DNA of 64,000 bases from Agrostemma githago (taxonomy: Eukaryota; Streptophyta; Magnoliopsida; Caryophyllales; Caryophyllaceae): positions 48,934,878-48,998,877 of the forward strand of contig OY288243.1 in assembly GCA_958450325.1 (NCBI GenBank). Direction: 5' to 3'. Positions 44,210 through 55,617 of this stretch are shown piece after piece; position 1 is the first letter of the stretch, and the number at the start of each line of letters is the position of its first letter. The notes under the pieces are model-generated. The model was not told where the DNA came from. It saw only the letters and a program-made list of their open reading frames with translations, and ran no database searches. The position numbers were made by a program, and so were the translations under genes.

Positions 44210-46548
44210 GTGGTCGAGTGTCGTCAGTGTTGGTGTGGGGGTGTTGGATGTCATTCGTTAGTCGTCGGTAATCTGTTCTCTGATCTCAGTAATCTTTGTC
44301 AGTCTTGCAGCTCCAATTTTTGGCATTTGATAATTATGGTTGTTGGTTGATTTGTGATAATATCTTTGTTGGTTTGGTAAGTTGTCAGCCCCTCACGTGA
44401 TCCTACTTGGGTCATTACAAACGTGAGGTTTTATTTGCAGGTGCCTTAGAGAAGAAAGACCTGATTGTTGCTCCCGGTCTTAGGTGATTTGATCGCACCA
44501 AGACCAATTTGAAAAATCCAAAATTTTCTTTTTTCTTTTAATTTTCCCGATTTGTGCGGAATCCCGGCGGGGTGACGTGATTACACTTACTCCCTTTCTC
44601 CACTTATCAATTTTTCTTCTTTTTCCTTTTTCTTTTCATTTTCCTTTCATTTTCTCTTCTTTTTCTTCTTTTTTCATTTTTCACTTCTTTTCTTTTTATT
44701 CTCTTCATTTTGAAAAATCAAAAGTACAAAAACATTTGAAAAATCTTCAAAAATCCCAAAAACATTTCAAAAATTATTAAAAATCCAAAAACATTTGAAA
44801 AATCATAAAAATTCAAAAAGATTTTTCGTTCTTTTCTCTTTTTATTCTTTTTCGATTCTTCCTCTACTTGTGCATTGGGGACAATGCACGATTTTAGTGT
44901 GGGGGAGGGATCTACTATCCTTTTTCTTCATTTTCTTTTTCATTTTTCCTTTAAAAACCAAAAACCCAAAAAAAAAATTTCATTTTAGTTTTCTTTTCTT
45001 TTATTTTTGTTTTTGTGTCACTTAGCATTTTCCTTCTTGTAGGTACACCGCCAACCATTTAGCATGGATACGTATGGTAGCAAAAATGAAATGAAGACCG
45101 CGCGGTAATATTTTCTACCTTCGTTTTTACCCTTTCTCTTATGCATGGGAGTTTGGGCATATATGCTTTTTGGAGGTTCACTTGGTGAACATTTTGGAAT
45201 TGGTGGTTGTGGATTGTGTTGACTTGATGGAGTTCGGAGTGCTTGGCTATATTTGTGATTTTGTTTTGTTTTCTTGTGTTTTTGTCGTTTTTGTGTTCTC
45301 TTTTTCATTGTGTGTATAGTTTGTCTAGGTAAAGTTTTCGAAAACCCGATTTTGAGTTTAGGCCGAGTGTTTATTACTCCCTTGTTAGTAACCCTTTTTT
45401 GATTTTTGGACATGTTTCTAGTAGAATGACCTTGAACCAATTTTTGCAATGGATTTTTACCATAAGTCCGTCTTTTCTACTAGGAGTCTACACCGGGATT
45501 TGCATTTGACCACCTTGACCACCCATGGAGTGATAAGGCCTTGGTTACCGTTCCCCGTTCTCTTAGGTGACCTTACTTGAAAAGCCATTTCTTTAGTCCA
45601 AATTTCCATCCTTTTGTGGGTTCGGAGGGGGTGCACACCCGACTAGCCTATTTTTCTACCATTCACCCATTTCCACAAATAAGTTTGCAAGAATTTGCTT
45701 TACCTTGATCTCAAATGAACTGTCTAGCCAAAAAAAGAGCTATTCCAAAAGAAAAAGGGAAAAATGAAGAAGAAGGGCGTTATGTGGCGAAGAAAAAAAA
45801 ACCCTCGATCGAAATAATGGGGAAAGAAAACCGAAAAGAAAATCAAAATCTCAAAAATCGTTCCCAAATCCAAATAATCCCTTGGTTGACTTATTGCCGT
45901 GAAATGCCTACTAGAGGACCGAGTCCCGAGGAAGGAAAATAGCGGTGATTTGGCAATCTTTACCAATTCGCAAACACATCCATCTTTTTGGTCTAATTGG
46001 CTTTCTCGAGTTTGGGACGATCCTCTAGGCTTAGCTTAGGAGACGGCATAATACTTACCTACAGTGCTTACTAACTCCATGGTTCTCACTTATCCACTCC
46101 ATTTATCGTCCCGTTATAGGCATCTCTAGTGGAATTAGACGGACCTTGGTAAATTTTCAATGTTTTTATTGTTTGATTGTCATCCTATTAGGATCTTGTC
46201 CATGTCATCCTGTGTTACTAATTTGGTAGTGTTCTCGCTTGTCTTAAGCTCAAATCGGTGCTTTCTCCGCCGGTTCGATGAGGGATTCGGCGATCTATTT
46301 TCTCTTTGGTTGCGACTATCTTTTCGTGTGTCTTCCTTGTTTTGTGTGCTTGTGTGTGTTAGTCGCAACCCCAGTTTTGAGCAAGCCCCAACTTGCCTTG
46401 CATGGAGGTACTCTACCTCATGGGTATCTCGATGTGAATTGAAGGGACGGAGCGGGCCCGTTAATTGCCCTGTATCGGCTTAGCATAGTCTAGCTTAATT
46501 AGTAGTAGTTAATTTCTTTTTGGGTCTTTGCTCGAGGACGAGCAACGG
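44210..46548 (+). other. Long 3' untranslated region of the Athila element
   Basis: 2.3 kb of T-rich and AAAATCC-rich sequence without a supported gene. It includes a second polypurine-like tract at 44892-44909. Short Lys- or Phe-rich open stretches reflect composition only. Confidence 0.55.
44892..44909 (+). promoter_or_regulatory. Internal polypurine-like tract
   Basis: TTTTAGTGTGGGGGAGGG nearly repeats the terminal tract TTTAGTGTGGGGGAAT, and a GGGGACAATG-type lead-in resembles the GAGGACGAGC before the real one. It may be a duplicated or additional plus-strand primer site. Confidence 0.45.
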
Positions 46549-46564
46549 TTTAGTGTGGGGGAAT
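46549..46564 (+). promoter_or_regulatory. Polypurine tract of the Athila element
   Basis: TTTAGTGTGGGGGAAT lies directly before the TG of the 3' LTR. Confidence 0.75.
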
Positions 46565-48356
46565 TGTTGTGTGCCAAATTTGGACAGTTTTTCCTCCCAT
46601 TTAGACCCGTTTTTCCTCCGTTTTGCAAGAATAGAGTGCGATTATCGCCGTATTTTGCGTAATTCTCGCATTAGTGTCTCCCTTTTGCATTTTACGTGTT
46701 TTGGTAGTTTTCTGTCTATTTTGATAGGATTTTCGACCGAAAATGTGTTTGAGCTTCTACGAGCAAGAGAGAGATACGGTCCAAGAGCAAAGCACACAAT
46801 TGAAAGTTCGAGTAATCCAATTGATCGACGAAGAAAGAGACCGGAAAAGAGGAGAAACACCACCGGGTGAAGTTTCGCCCGGTGAGTCATCACCGGGCGA
46901 AGTTTTGCCCGACGACATTTCCCACCTCCCCGAAGATTTTCATGGAACCCACGACCGGGCGAAATTTCGCCCACCGGGTGAAATTTCGCCCGATGGAAAA
47001 ACCGGGCCGAAATCACATTTTGAGAAGAAAATCTCACCGGGTGAAATTTCACCCGGTGGGATTATTATGACGAGCCGCAGGGTGAAGTTTCACCCCATGA
47101 AGATGCAAAGGGTGAAGGTCTAGCTTAAAGAAGAAGAATTGGATTATGGGCCTTAAACTTGTGTGACCCATTAAGAATTCTATAAATACTCTTCCTAAGG
47201 TTTTGTGCCTCCTTGAGCCTTGAGTGTGCCTTGGGAGAGCCCTTAGGAGTAGGAGTAGTTTAGAGGATTTCTAGAGTAGTTTAGAAGATCACGAGTAAGT
47301 TGTAGTAGATTGTAGCAAGCTCTCTAGTAAAATCTCTCAAAACAATTATTAGATCTACTTAGTATTAGTATAATTACTCTATAATTAGTAGACAAATCTC
47401 CATCTTGGGTGAAGATTCAAGATTCAAGGGTTTTGCAAGGATTTATGTGACAAGGCTCTTGTTTTATCTCTTGAAGATTTATATTGCTTTTATTGAAGAT
47501 TGAAGATTTATGCATGGATTAGTGACAAATTCTTGTATATTTCTTCCAAGATTCAATCTTTTATGTTATCTTCATCTTTCTCCTTAGTCTTCTCCATAGT
47601 TGGTAAATTCTTTCCTCTCTCTTTTCTCCATTAGTTAGTTTATGATTCTCTCTCCTTTGTTAGCCTCTCTTTAGATTGTGTGTTAGCTAATCTCTCTCTT
47701 TTGTGTTAATTGTTAGTGTAGTTGTTATGCATGCTTTAGTTAAATTCTTCTTAGTTAGTGTTTTGTTGTTAATCACCATGACTAGTGAGTAGATTTTCTT
47801 GTTAGGGAATTAGGGAGGAGGATTTGGATTATTTGATTCAAGGGATGTTGGTGGGTTGCTTACTTGTTGATCATCAATTTTAAGGTTTTTGTGTCTTTGT
47901 TGACCTAGAACCGCGGCTAGATTGACCTTGACTCATTTTTATCAATATGGGGAAACTCGGGGTAGAAATTACCTTAATTTGATACTTACCTTTTCGTCGC
48001 GAAAGCGGGTTTAGGTAGGTTGGGTGAAGAAACCGAAAGGTGGCACTCTCCCTTTTCGACGTTGTAACTAAAACTCGATCTCGAGACTTTAAAGACCCCA
48101 TTTCCGAATCCCGACTCTCCCCAACACCTTTCCTAATTATTGTCCCTAGACTTAGTAGTGTAGTTCGCTAGCCTTAGTTCGACTACTCTTATTCCAAAAC
48201 CCCCATCTCAATCCCAATCACGATTGAACTCTAGACTTGACCAATATTGCTTAATCCTCTCCCTGTGGATCGATCCCAACCTACCGCTAGTACACTAGTT
48301 AGGTTAGTCGGAGTTATAAATATTGTTTGCATGCGTGTCGACGACAGCGCGCATCA
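46565..48356 (+). repeat. 3' LTR of the Athila element
   Basis: Same length as the 5' LTR and near-identical, including the palindrome cluster (46857-47098) and TATA box (47181-47188). It ends CGCGCATCA, followed by the target duplication ATGAC. Confidence 0.9.
47181..47188 (+). promoter_or_regulatory. TATA box of the Athila 3' LTR
   Basis: TATAAATA, equivalent to 37595-37602. Confidence 0.6.
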
Positions 48357-48480
48357 ATGACCACAGGCGATTCCCGACTCATGCCCCCACACTTTGGGTG
48401 GGGGAGATTTGGTCAGGGAGCCGGCTGTGGTTATGACCACAGGCGGTTCCTAACTTATGCCCTCACACTTTGGGTGGGGT
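48357..48480. repeat. 75-78-bp tandem array of element C, right part
   Basis: Opens with the target duplication ATGAC and continues the interrupted unit, then one more partial unit ending in TTTGGGTGGGG. Together with 36455-36977 it makes about nine units. Confidence 0.8.
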
Positions 48481-48688
48481 GTCCATTCTTCGTGGTAGGC
48501 AAATAGGGGCTCCCCCCCTTTATTGCCCCTTGCTTGCTGCTCGAGAAAATAGAGAACGGGGAGCAAGTAGATTTAGCAAAGAAAAGGCCTTCCTTATTAA
48601 AATTTGTACAAGCTTCTGGGGGCAGGGTCGTCGACAGGTCCGATGGTACCCTGACTGAAATTGGGGCAATAGTTCGTCTACCTGTTGC
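48481..48688. other. Spacer between the integrase stop and the tandem array
   Basis: No gene. This is the likely 3' untranslated stretch of the minus-strand pol transcript. Confidence 0.4.
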
Positions 48689-51650
48689 TTAGATATAGTA
48701 TCTTCTGATGGTGTCTGCGTTTCAGTGTGACGGCAAGTCTCGCCTTTCTCCGTCTTTCAGCCTATAAGTACTCGGTCCTATTACTTTGGTGACTTCATAT
48801 GGTCCCTCCCAGTTGGCGCTAAGCTTTCCGGGTTCATTTGCTTTGCCGACCGCCGCCGATTTCCTGAGGACGAAATCCTCTATCTGGAATCTTTGGTGGT
48901 TGACCCTTTGGTTGTACGCCTTTCTGATGCGCTGTTGGTATGCCACCAGGTTTATATGTGCTTCTTCCCTAGTTTCTTCCACTAGGTCTAGGGCTTCCTC
49001 CATGGCGGCTTCGTTCGTGTCGCCCTTCTAATATTTGCTACGGGCAGAGGGAATGCGCCCCTCAATGGGGAGGAGGGCTTCCGCCCCATACACGAGGCCA
49101 AACGGTGAGTGTCCTGTTGCGGCCTTTTCCGTTGTTCTTAGGGACCAGAGCACACTTGGTAATTCGTCCGCCCACCTTCCTTTTAGGTCTTCCAGCATTT
49201 TCCGCAGCCCATTGAGGATTTGTTTGTTGGCCGCCTCGGCTTGGCCGTTGGTTTGAGGGTGGCAGACGACTAAATATGCTACGACAATTCCCAATCCTTC
49301 TAGCCATTCTCTTACGGGAGGGTTGTCGAATTGCCGGCCGTGATCGAAGACCAATACTTTGGGCACGCCGAATCGAGTCACGACATTGCGCTAGATCACC
49401 TTACGTACGGCCGGCTCGGTGATGTTTGGGACGGCTTCCGCCTTTATCCATTTTGAGAAATAGTCTACTGCCACTATTACGAACTTCCTGCCCCCGGTCG
49501 CCGTAGGGAAGGGTCCCAGGATGTCCATTCCCCATTGGGCAAAGGGGATGGGGCTCAGGATGGGTTGAAGATCTCTGGCCGGTGCGTGTATAACTGGCGA
49601 GTGGATCTGGCAGTTCCGGCACTTTTTGGTTAGTTCCCAAGTGTCGTGTAGGGCGGTTGGCAAATAGTAGCCGGCTCGGACCGCCTTGTGCGCTAGATTC
49701 CTGCTGCCTATATGGTGTCCGCACATCCCCGAGTGGATGTCGTCCAGCACCTCCGCTGCCTCTCTTGGGCTCAAGCATCTTAGTATTGGTGTCGCCGTTC
49801 CTCTCTTCTAGAGCTGGTCTTCTATTATTAGGTACCTTGAGGCGCTCGTCGGCATTCGCTTTGCTTTAGCGGGGTCCTCCGGTAGTCGTTTGTAGAGGAT
49901 GTGCTCTATGATAGGCGCCCGCAAATCAATGTCGCCCTCGTGCTCTATATTGTGGATCTCGTCCTGGCTGTCCTCATTCGTCGCGATGCTCTTCTTTTGC
50001 CTGACATCCACCCAGACCGACCGTCTGATATCTTCTAGGCTGGAGCTTGCTAGTTTTGACAACGCGTCTGCCCGGTTATTCAGCGACCTGGGCACTTGCT
50101 TGACCTCATATGACTGGAGCTGGGACAGCTCCTCCTTCACCCTCTTTAGGTAGAGCGCCATTGAGGGTTCCCTGGCTTCGTACTCTCCGTTAATTTGATT
50201 CGTCACCAGTTGCAAATCTGTTGATAGTACGATTCGTTCGGCGCCGACGGCCCTGGCGAGATGAATGCCGGCCAAGACAGCCTCGTATTCAGCTTCGTTA
50301 TTGGATGTGTGAAAGGTGAATCTTAGGGCGTGCTCGAACTCCTCGCCGTCAGGACTTGTTAGGACAACACCGGCCCCCGAACCGTTGCTGGTGGCGGACC
50401 CATCGGTAAATACCTCCCACACCCCTGATGGTGGGTCATCTTCCTCCGAGTGGGAACACTCGGCTATGAAGTCTTCCAGCGCTTGAGCTTTTATCGCCGT
50501 TCTTGACTGGTACGTTATTCCCAGGCCGCTCAGTTCGACGGCCCATTTCAGCGTTCACCCCGACTTCTCGAATTTTTCCAAAGCTTTTTCGAGAGGCATG
50601 TTTGTGAGGTCAGTCACAGGGTGTGCGTCGAAGTATGAGCGCAGTTTCCGGGCGGCCACGACTACGGCGTACGCCGCCTTTTCAACCATTGGGTAGTTCT
50701 TTTCTGCCAGTCCCAACGTGTGGCTGACGAAGTATATCGGTTGTTGGGTTTTTTCATCTTCTCTAAGGATGACGGCGCTTATTGTGACATTGGTGACTGC
50801 TATGTAAACATACAGCCTCTCGCCTTCCGTCGATCGCGTCAGCGTTGGGAGGGACTTCAAGTGTTCTTTCAGGTCGGCAAATGCCGTCTTCTTCTCTTCC
50901 TCCCATTTGAAGTGCTTATTCCCTTTGAGGACCCCAAAGAAAGGGGTCGATTTATCCGCTGCTCTTGAGATAAACCGTACCAGGGCCGCCATCCTTCCCG
51001 TGAGTCTTTGTATATCTCTGATGGTTCTCGGCTCCGGTAGGTCCTGGATGGCTTGAACCTTCTCAGGGTTGGCGTCTATTCCTCTGGCGCTTACTAGGAA
51101 ACCTAAGAATTTCCCGAACCTTACTCCGAACGTACATTTTTGGGGGTTGAGTTTCATCTTGTATTTCCTCAAGCACTGGAATGTTTCCTCCAAGTCGACA
51201 AGATATTGGTCGTCCGCTTTGCTTTTTACGATCGCTTCATCCACATATATCTCCATGTTTCTGCCTCTTTGACCTTTGAAGATCTTGTCCACCAATCTTT
51301 GGTAGGTGGCGCCTGCGTTTTTTTAGTCTGAACGGCATCATTTTGTACATGAATGTCCCGGCGCTAGTGATGAAAGCGCATTTGACCTTGTCCGGCCCCC
51401 ACAAGAAGACTTGATGGTATCCGAAGAAGGCGTCTAGGAAGCTCAACATGGTGTGCCCGCTGGTGGCGTCCACCAACTGGTCGATCCTGGGGAGGGGGTA
51501 GCAGTCTTTCGGGCATGCTTTATTGAGGTTGGTGAAGTGAACACACATGCGCCAAGCGCCCGAAGATTTTCTTACCATTACTACGTTTGCCAGCCAGTCA
51601 GGGTAGTTACAAGTCTCTATGAAGCCGGCTTTTAGCAACTTGTCGACCTC
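48689..51650 (-). pseudogene. Element C pol: reverse transcriptase, RNase H, Tat RNase H, integrase; broken
   Basis: From 51650 leftwards there is reverse transcriptase (EVDKLLKAGFI, SFLDAFFGYHQV), cut at its N-terminus by the Ogre-like LTR. A homopolymer frameshift follows at about 51320. Then the catalytic YXDD appears as YVDE, which should abolish activity. Next are the polymerase-linked RNase H and connection, and a second RNase H with FTDGS, NNEAEYEA, STDLQ and NNRADALSK, the duplicated domain typical of Tat. The integrase has HSGMCGHH/CRNCQ, MDILGPF, VFDHGRQF, QTNGQAEAANK and a GPY-type end (ANWEGPYEVTKV). After the frameshift all parts share one frame, with stops at 50555, 49808, 49391 and 49028 and a frameshift near 48722. 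The original end is the TAA at 48689-48691. Confidence 0.85.
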
Positions 51651-52721
51651 TGTGGACATGACATAGGTCCACCCCGACGCGGCCACGCGCGGGTTTGGGT
51701 AGGCGAACGAATCTCCATATGAGAATGGATCGAATTGAAATTTAGGTCTATGTGGTGTCGCCACCGAATTTTGTGGTTATTCAGAACCATTCGAGCCCAC
51801 TCTATGTCGTAGTGGTCCGTATACAAAATACGGCCCATTTCCGATGTCAGAGTTTATTGGGCTCGTCCCTTTGCATTTGATACCAATACCGACATTATTG
51901 GATATTGTGTATTGAATGACTCTCGTGCGCCAACGGTTTCGGGCATCCGGAAACCAAGGTTCTGAGTAAGGGGTGAGGGTACGTGTTGGGAAACCCACAA
52001 AGGACACCCAACCCCGCCCGCACATTAGCGGCCTCTACTAAGAATTCGAATGTCTTTCCAATACGCGCGTTAGTAAAACGGGAAAAATGCTTATGCAAAC
52101 ATTGTTTTTCCTAGACATGTGAGTGGAATTAAAAAGGGTTTCTATGTCTATTTAATGCAATTAATTCTACGTCAAAGTGGAATTTTAGCATGTGGGTTCA
52201 TTTTAGTAAAATAAAATAAACGACAAAAATCGACAAAGGAAACAATCAAACCGTTAGTAACGATGTAACGAGTAATGAATTGAATAAAGATATAGATGTG
52301 ATGAATGCATGATTTTGGAAAGCTTTATATGTCACGTGATGGATTAACACGTGTTGACCGAGGTCAAGAAAAATATTTATCGAATTTTGGAAAATATGTC
52401 GCGAAAGTCGCTGTTTTATGTTAGATCGGAAAAGAATAGAAAAGACGAGAAAACAAAAAAAAAGACCCGACGAACCAGGCCTCCGCGCGAGTCGCCTAAC
52501 AGGCGCGCGACTCGCGTGGGGGTTTGTCCGCTTTTTTATTTGTCGAAAACCGTCAATTTTTATAAACCGCGTACAAGTATGGGTTAACTTATACCCGATT
52601 TATATTTTCGATATTCGTTATATTCAATATTCAATTATGAAATCGATATTAAATACTTGGAATGATTTATACTCGATTCTAATTGTGATGCTCGTCATAT
52701 CCCATATTCGATTATGGAATC
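51651..52721 (-). repeat. Partial LTR of an Ogre-like element (copy A')
   Basis: On the minus strand it ends TGTCCACA, as the LTRs of element A do, and follows them for about 1.07 kb. It then breaks at 52721, where the LTR of element B starts. It is inserted in the reverse transcriptase of element C; the remainder of A' must lie beyond the window, on the far side of element B. A GC-rich hairpin absent from element A lies at 52486-52516. Apparent open frames here are LTR sequence. Confidence 0.8.
52486..52516. repeat. GC-rich hairpin in the A' LTR
   Basis: CGCGAGTCGC (52486-52495) pairs with GCGACTCGCG (52507-52516). The LTR at 62470 onwards has GCGAGTCGC (63919-63927) with GCGACTCGC (63939-63947). 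Confidence 0.65.
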
Positions 52722-53934
52722 TGTTCCGGTCACGGAAACAATTCACCCGGCCTAGGATCCGGGCTGTATAATTGGGTTAATGATGAACAACCGATCGTTT
52801 GATTTCCCTTGGTCTCCCCTTTCTCTCACTCCCTTGATCGGACCTTCCCGGCGGAAATGGCTTGCTCCCTGCACAATGAACGCACAGGGCCTCGGAGGTT
52901 GTCCGAGGAAACCCTCTCCGATGCCTAAGTCAGTCCGTGAAATGCCTTGACGGACCTAGCTCGTGAGGAACTAGGTGGCGTTTTTAGGAGTAAGAGTCTA
53001 GAGAGAGAAAATCCAACCCCTCTTATGTGGGAAATGGGTAAGTATTTATACCTTCCCACAAGAGAGAGGAAAAGAGAAAGAAGAGGAGGGAAATGGGTGG
53101 ATGTTGGCGCGACACGTGGACTCACCTTGTCCACCCATTTCCCCTTACCTTAGGCAAAATGACGGATGGGTCCTCGGTTCTCCTTCGGTTCTGTTCAGGC
53201 GGGAACGCCCTGGAAGCAGGCGGGAGGCCTGGTTTGCTCTGTTTGGCGGATGGCTCAAGGGATTAGGGCCACACTTGGAGATTTCAATGACTTTGATGGA
53301 AAGGCTGCTGGGCAGACCTTTCCTCCTTCTGGGACTGGTCGCCCTGGGGCCTGATTGGCAGGCGGCCAAAGGCAGGCAACCGACTCCCATCAATTGGCCC
53401 TCGCCGGCTGAGGAGGAGCGGGGTTCCTGCTCGGCAGGCGACGTCTTGCTTTGGGACGGCGGGAGGTTGTCTCCTTGGATATTTGCATTAAATGTGTCGC
53501 ATGTTCCCGAGGGAACATGCTTTAATTTCTCTGGGCACGCAGGGAGTTCAAACGTCTTTTGTTATGATTACCCTCCTTTGCCTAGAGAATTTTTGGGCAG
53601 TGTGCCAGTTCGATGATTGGTTCTCTTCCCTGCGGAAGTGGTTGGGGCACCATTAATGCCCTGCTTCTGTTTTCTGTATAAATTGCATCCTCCTTCACTA
53701 TTTTTATGACCCATTTCCAATCTTCATTCTTTGTCTTTAATCATGGCTTGGATCAAAAAAAGTGTAACTCGTCGTGGAATTAGGCATGTTACTTTCATCT
53801 TCAGAGGTTTTTGGAGGCTTCGATATGCTCGTGCTGCTTACCTAGCTGTTCGCCGGAGTCGCCGTTCACGACTTCATTTACGCCGGAGGAGTCAGAAGGC
53901 CTCTGTTAGGATGGGAAAACGCCCTAGGAGGTCC
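52722..53934 (-). repeat. LTR fragment of element B, inverted arm 1
   Basis: This is a near-identical reverse complement of 60037-61249, with only scattered single-base differences. It breaks at AGGTCC (53934) into RNase H coding sequence. The sense TATA box lies on the minus strand at about 53043-53050. Confidence 0.9.
53677..53684 (+). promoter_or_regulatory. TATA box of the LTR antisense ORF, arm 1
   Basis: TATAAATT about 60 bp before the ATG at 53743; the equivalent in arm 2 is 60287-60294 on the minus strand. Confidence 0.5.
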
Positions 53935-54111
53935 AATGGCGCAGGCGCAGTCGTCGTGCTAACCAGCCCAGGAGGGGCTGACTTTGAGCATGCTCTCAGA
54001 TTTGTTTTCCCAGCATCAAACAATGAAGCAGAGTACGAAGCAGTACTCGCAGGCGTCAGGCTAGCTAAAGCCGCAGGAGCAGAACGAATTGTCCAGGCGA
54101 CAGACTCCTAG
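53743..54111 (+). pseudogene. Chimeric ORF: LTR antisense ORF start fused to Tat RNase H
   Basis: The first 64 codons (MAWIKK, then an Arg-rich stretch) are the start of the LTR antisense ORF also seen at 59647-60228. At 53934 the sequence crosses the rearrangement joint and, without losing frame, enters the second RNase H at SNGAGAVVVLTSPGG. NNEAEYEA carries the catalytic Glu, followed by ATDS and a TAG at 54109-54111. The first catalytic Asp (in FTDGS) is lost at the joint. The fusion is by chance; whether it is ever transcribed from the nearby TATA box is unknown. Confidence 0.6.
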
Positions 54112-55617
54112 CTCGTCGCCCACCAAATCAATGGAGAATACGAAGCAAGAGACCAAGCAATGGCCACATACCTGGAGATGGTGAAGGGAGAGTTATCCGG
54201 CCTAAAATCGTATGAGGTCAAACAAATCCCCCGATCCCAGAACAACAGAGCAGACGCCCTGTCAAAACTGGCAAGCTCCAGTCTACAGGACATCCGGAGA
54301 TCAGTGTGGGTCGACGTTTTACACGAGAAGTCCACTAACCCCTGTCAAACGATCAATACCGTGGAAGAAGAGCTGGAAAGCTGGATGACTCCCTTCATCC
54401 AGTACAAGAAGCATGGTATCTTACCATCGGACTCGTTACAAAAAAGGAAGATACAGGCTAAAGCAGCCTGGTTCATACTCATTGATGAAGAACTTTACAA
54501 AAAGTCTTTTACTTATCCCCTGCTCAAATGCCTATGGGCAGATCAGGCCGCTGAGGTATTGGAGGATATCCACTCAGGGATTTGTGGACATCACATTGGT
54601 GGAAGATCACTGGCCCACAAAGCCCTCAGGGCAGGCTACTACTGGCCTACCATGCTGGCAGATGCCAAGAGCCTGACCCAGAAATGCAGGAAATGCCAAC
54701 TCTTTGCCCCATCAATCCATGCCCCGGCCCAGGAACTCAGGCCAATCCTATCTCCCATCCCCTTCGCTCAATGGGGGATGGACATTCTGGGACCCTTCGC
54801 GGTGGCCACAGGGGGCAGAAAATTCTTAATCGTCGCCATAGACTACTTCACCAAGTGGGTGGAAGCCGAAGCAGTGCCCAACATCACTGAGCCGACGGTC
54901 AGGAAAGTGGTCTGGCGAAATATCATCACCAGATTCGGTCTACCAAAGATGTTGGTATTTGACCATGGCAGGCAATTTGATAATGATCCGCTGAGAATCT
55001 GGCTGGAAAGCCACAACATCTCAGTCGCCTACTCAGCTGTCTGTCACCCTCAAACCAACGGACAGGCGGAAGCAGCCAACAAACAAATCCTGAACGGCCT
55101 GAAGAAAATGGTGGATGACTGCAAGGGTAGGTGGGCTGACGAACTCCCCAGTATACTCTGGTCAATCCGAACAACCAGAAAAGAGTCTACAGGCCAGACC
55201 CCATTTGGTCTGGTATATGGAGCAGAGGCACTATTGCCAATTGAGGCAAGGATCCCCTCTCTGCGCTCCCTGCAGTACGACCGGGCTGAAAACGAAGCTG
55301 CAATGGTCGAAGCCTTGGACCTGGTAAATGAGTTAAGGGAAGAAGCCAGTACCAACATCGCTGCCTACCAACAGCGAATGAGGAAAGCTTTCAACAGCAA
55401 AGTACGACAGAGGAATTTCCAGATGGGCGAACTGGTTCTGAGAAAGACGCAGGCGATCGGGAAGTCAAGAGAACATGGAAAGCTGAGTGCCAACTGGGAG
55501 GGCCCATACCAAGTAACTCGGGTTCTGGGACCAGGCACATACAAAATCGCCAACCTTGAGGGACAAGAGCTACATGCTCACTGGAATGCAGACACACTAA
55601 AGAAATATTACGTCTGA
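53935..55617 (+). pseudogene. Element B pol end: Tat RNase H (partial) and intact integrase
   Basis: The frame is open except for one TAG at 54109-54111, where relatives have a Gln codon. RNase H lacks its N-terminus but keeps NNEAEYEA and NNRADALSK. From the ATG at 54160 (485 residues), the integrase has a zinc-binding HHCC (His138, His144/145, Cys176, Cys179). Its catalytic core has Asp208, Asp268 and Glu304, a D-D-35-E spacing, and a C-terminal GPY-type module (LSANWEGPYQVTRVLG). Integrase would join element DNA to chromosomal targets in the nucleus. All catalytic residues of the integrase are present. The order integrase, tandem array, antisense gene, LTR matches element C. Confidence 0.85.

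Larger units (their letters stand above)
36978..48356 (+). mobile_element. Complete Athila-type LTR retrotransposon lacking pol
   Basis: Two LTRs of exactly 1792 bp flank it, with target duplication ATGAC, an Athila-type tRNA-Asp primer-binding site and a polypurine tract. The inside encodes a decayed gag and protease and one intact 590-codon ORF at the place of the extra ORF of Athila elements. No reverse transcriptase, RNase H or integrase is present between 41552 and 42437 or elsewhere, so it is a deletion derivative that must be moved in trans. It interrupts the tandem array of element C and is younger than it. Confidence 0.9.
27061..51650 (-). mobile_element. Retand-like Tat retrotransposon, element C, split by three insertions
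   Basis: Reading leftwards on the minus strand: the reverse transcriptase (cut at 51650 by an Ogre-like LTR), RNase H, a second Tat-type RNase H, integrase, a 75-78-bp tandem array, an antisense ORF and the 3' LTR. A tandem repeat plus antisense ORFs between pol and the 3' LTR is the known layout of Retand from Silene. A CACTA element sits in the LTR and an Athila element in the tandem array; both have matching target duplications, so C is older than both. The 5' LTR, gag and protease must lie beyond the window. Stops and frameshifts make C inactive. Confidence 0.7.

Noticed and set aside
45018..45966. Lys-rich or Phe-rich open frames after the Athila extra ORF
   Set aside because: Low-complexity A/T-rich sequence in the 3' untranslated region; no domain and no conserved start.
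53935..55617. Endogenous pararetrovirus or retrovirus origin of the integrase
   Set aside because: The Tat-type second RNase H, the GPY-type integrase end and the LTR with a tRNA-type primer site show Ty3/gypsy Tat; pararetroviruses lack integrase.
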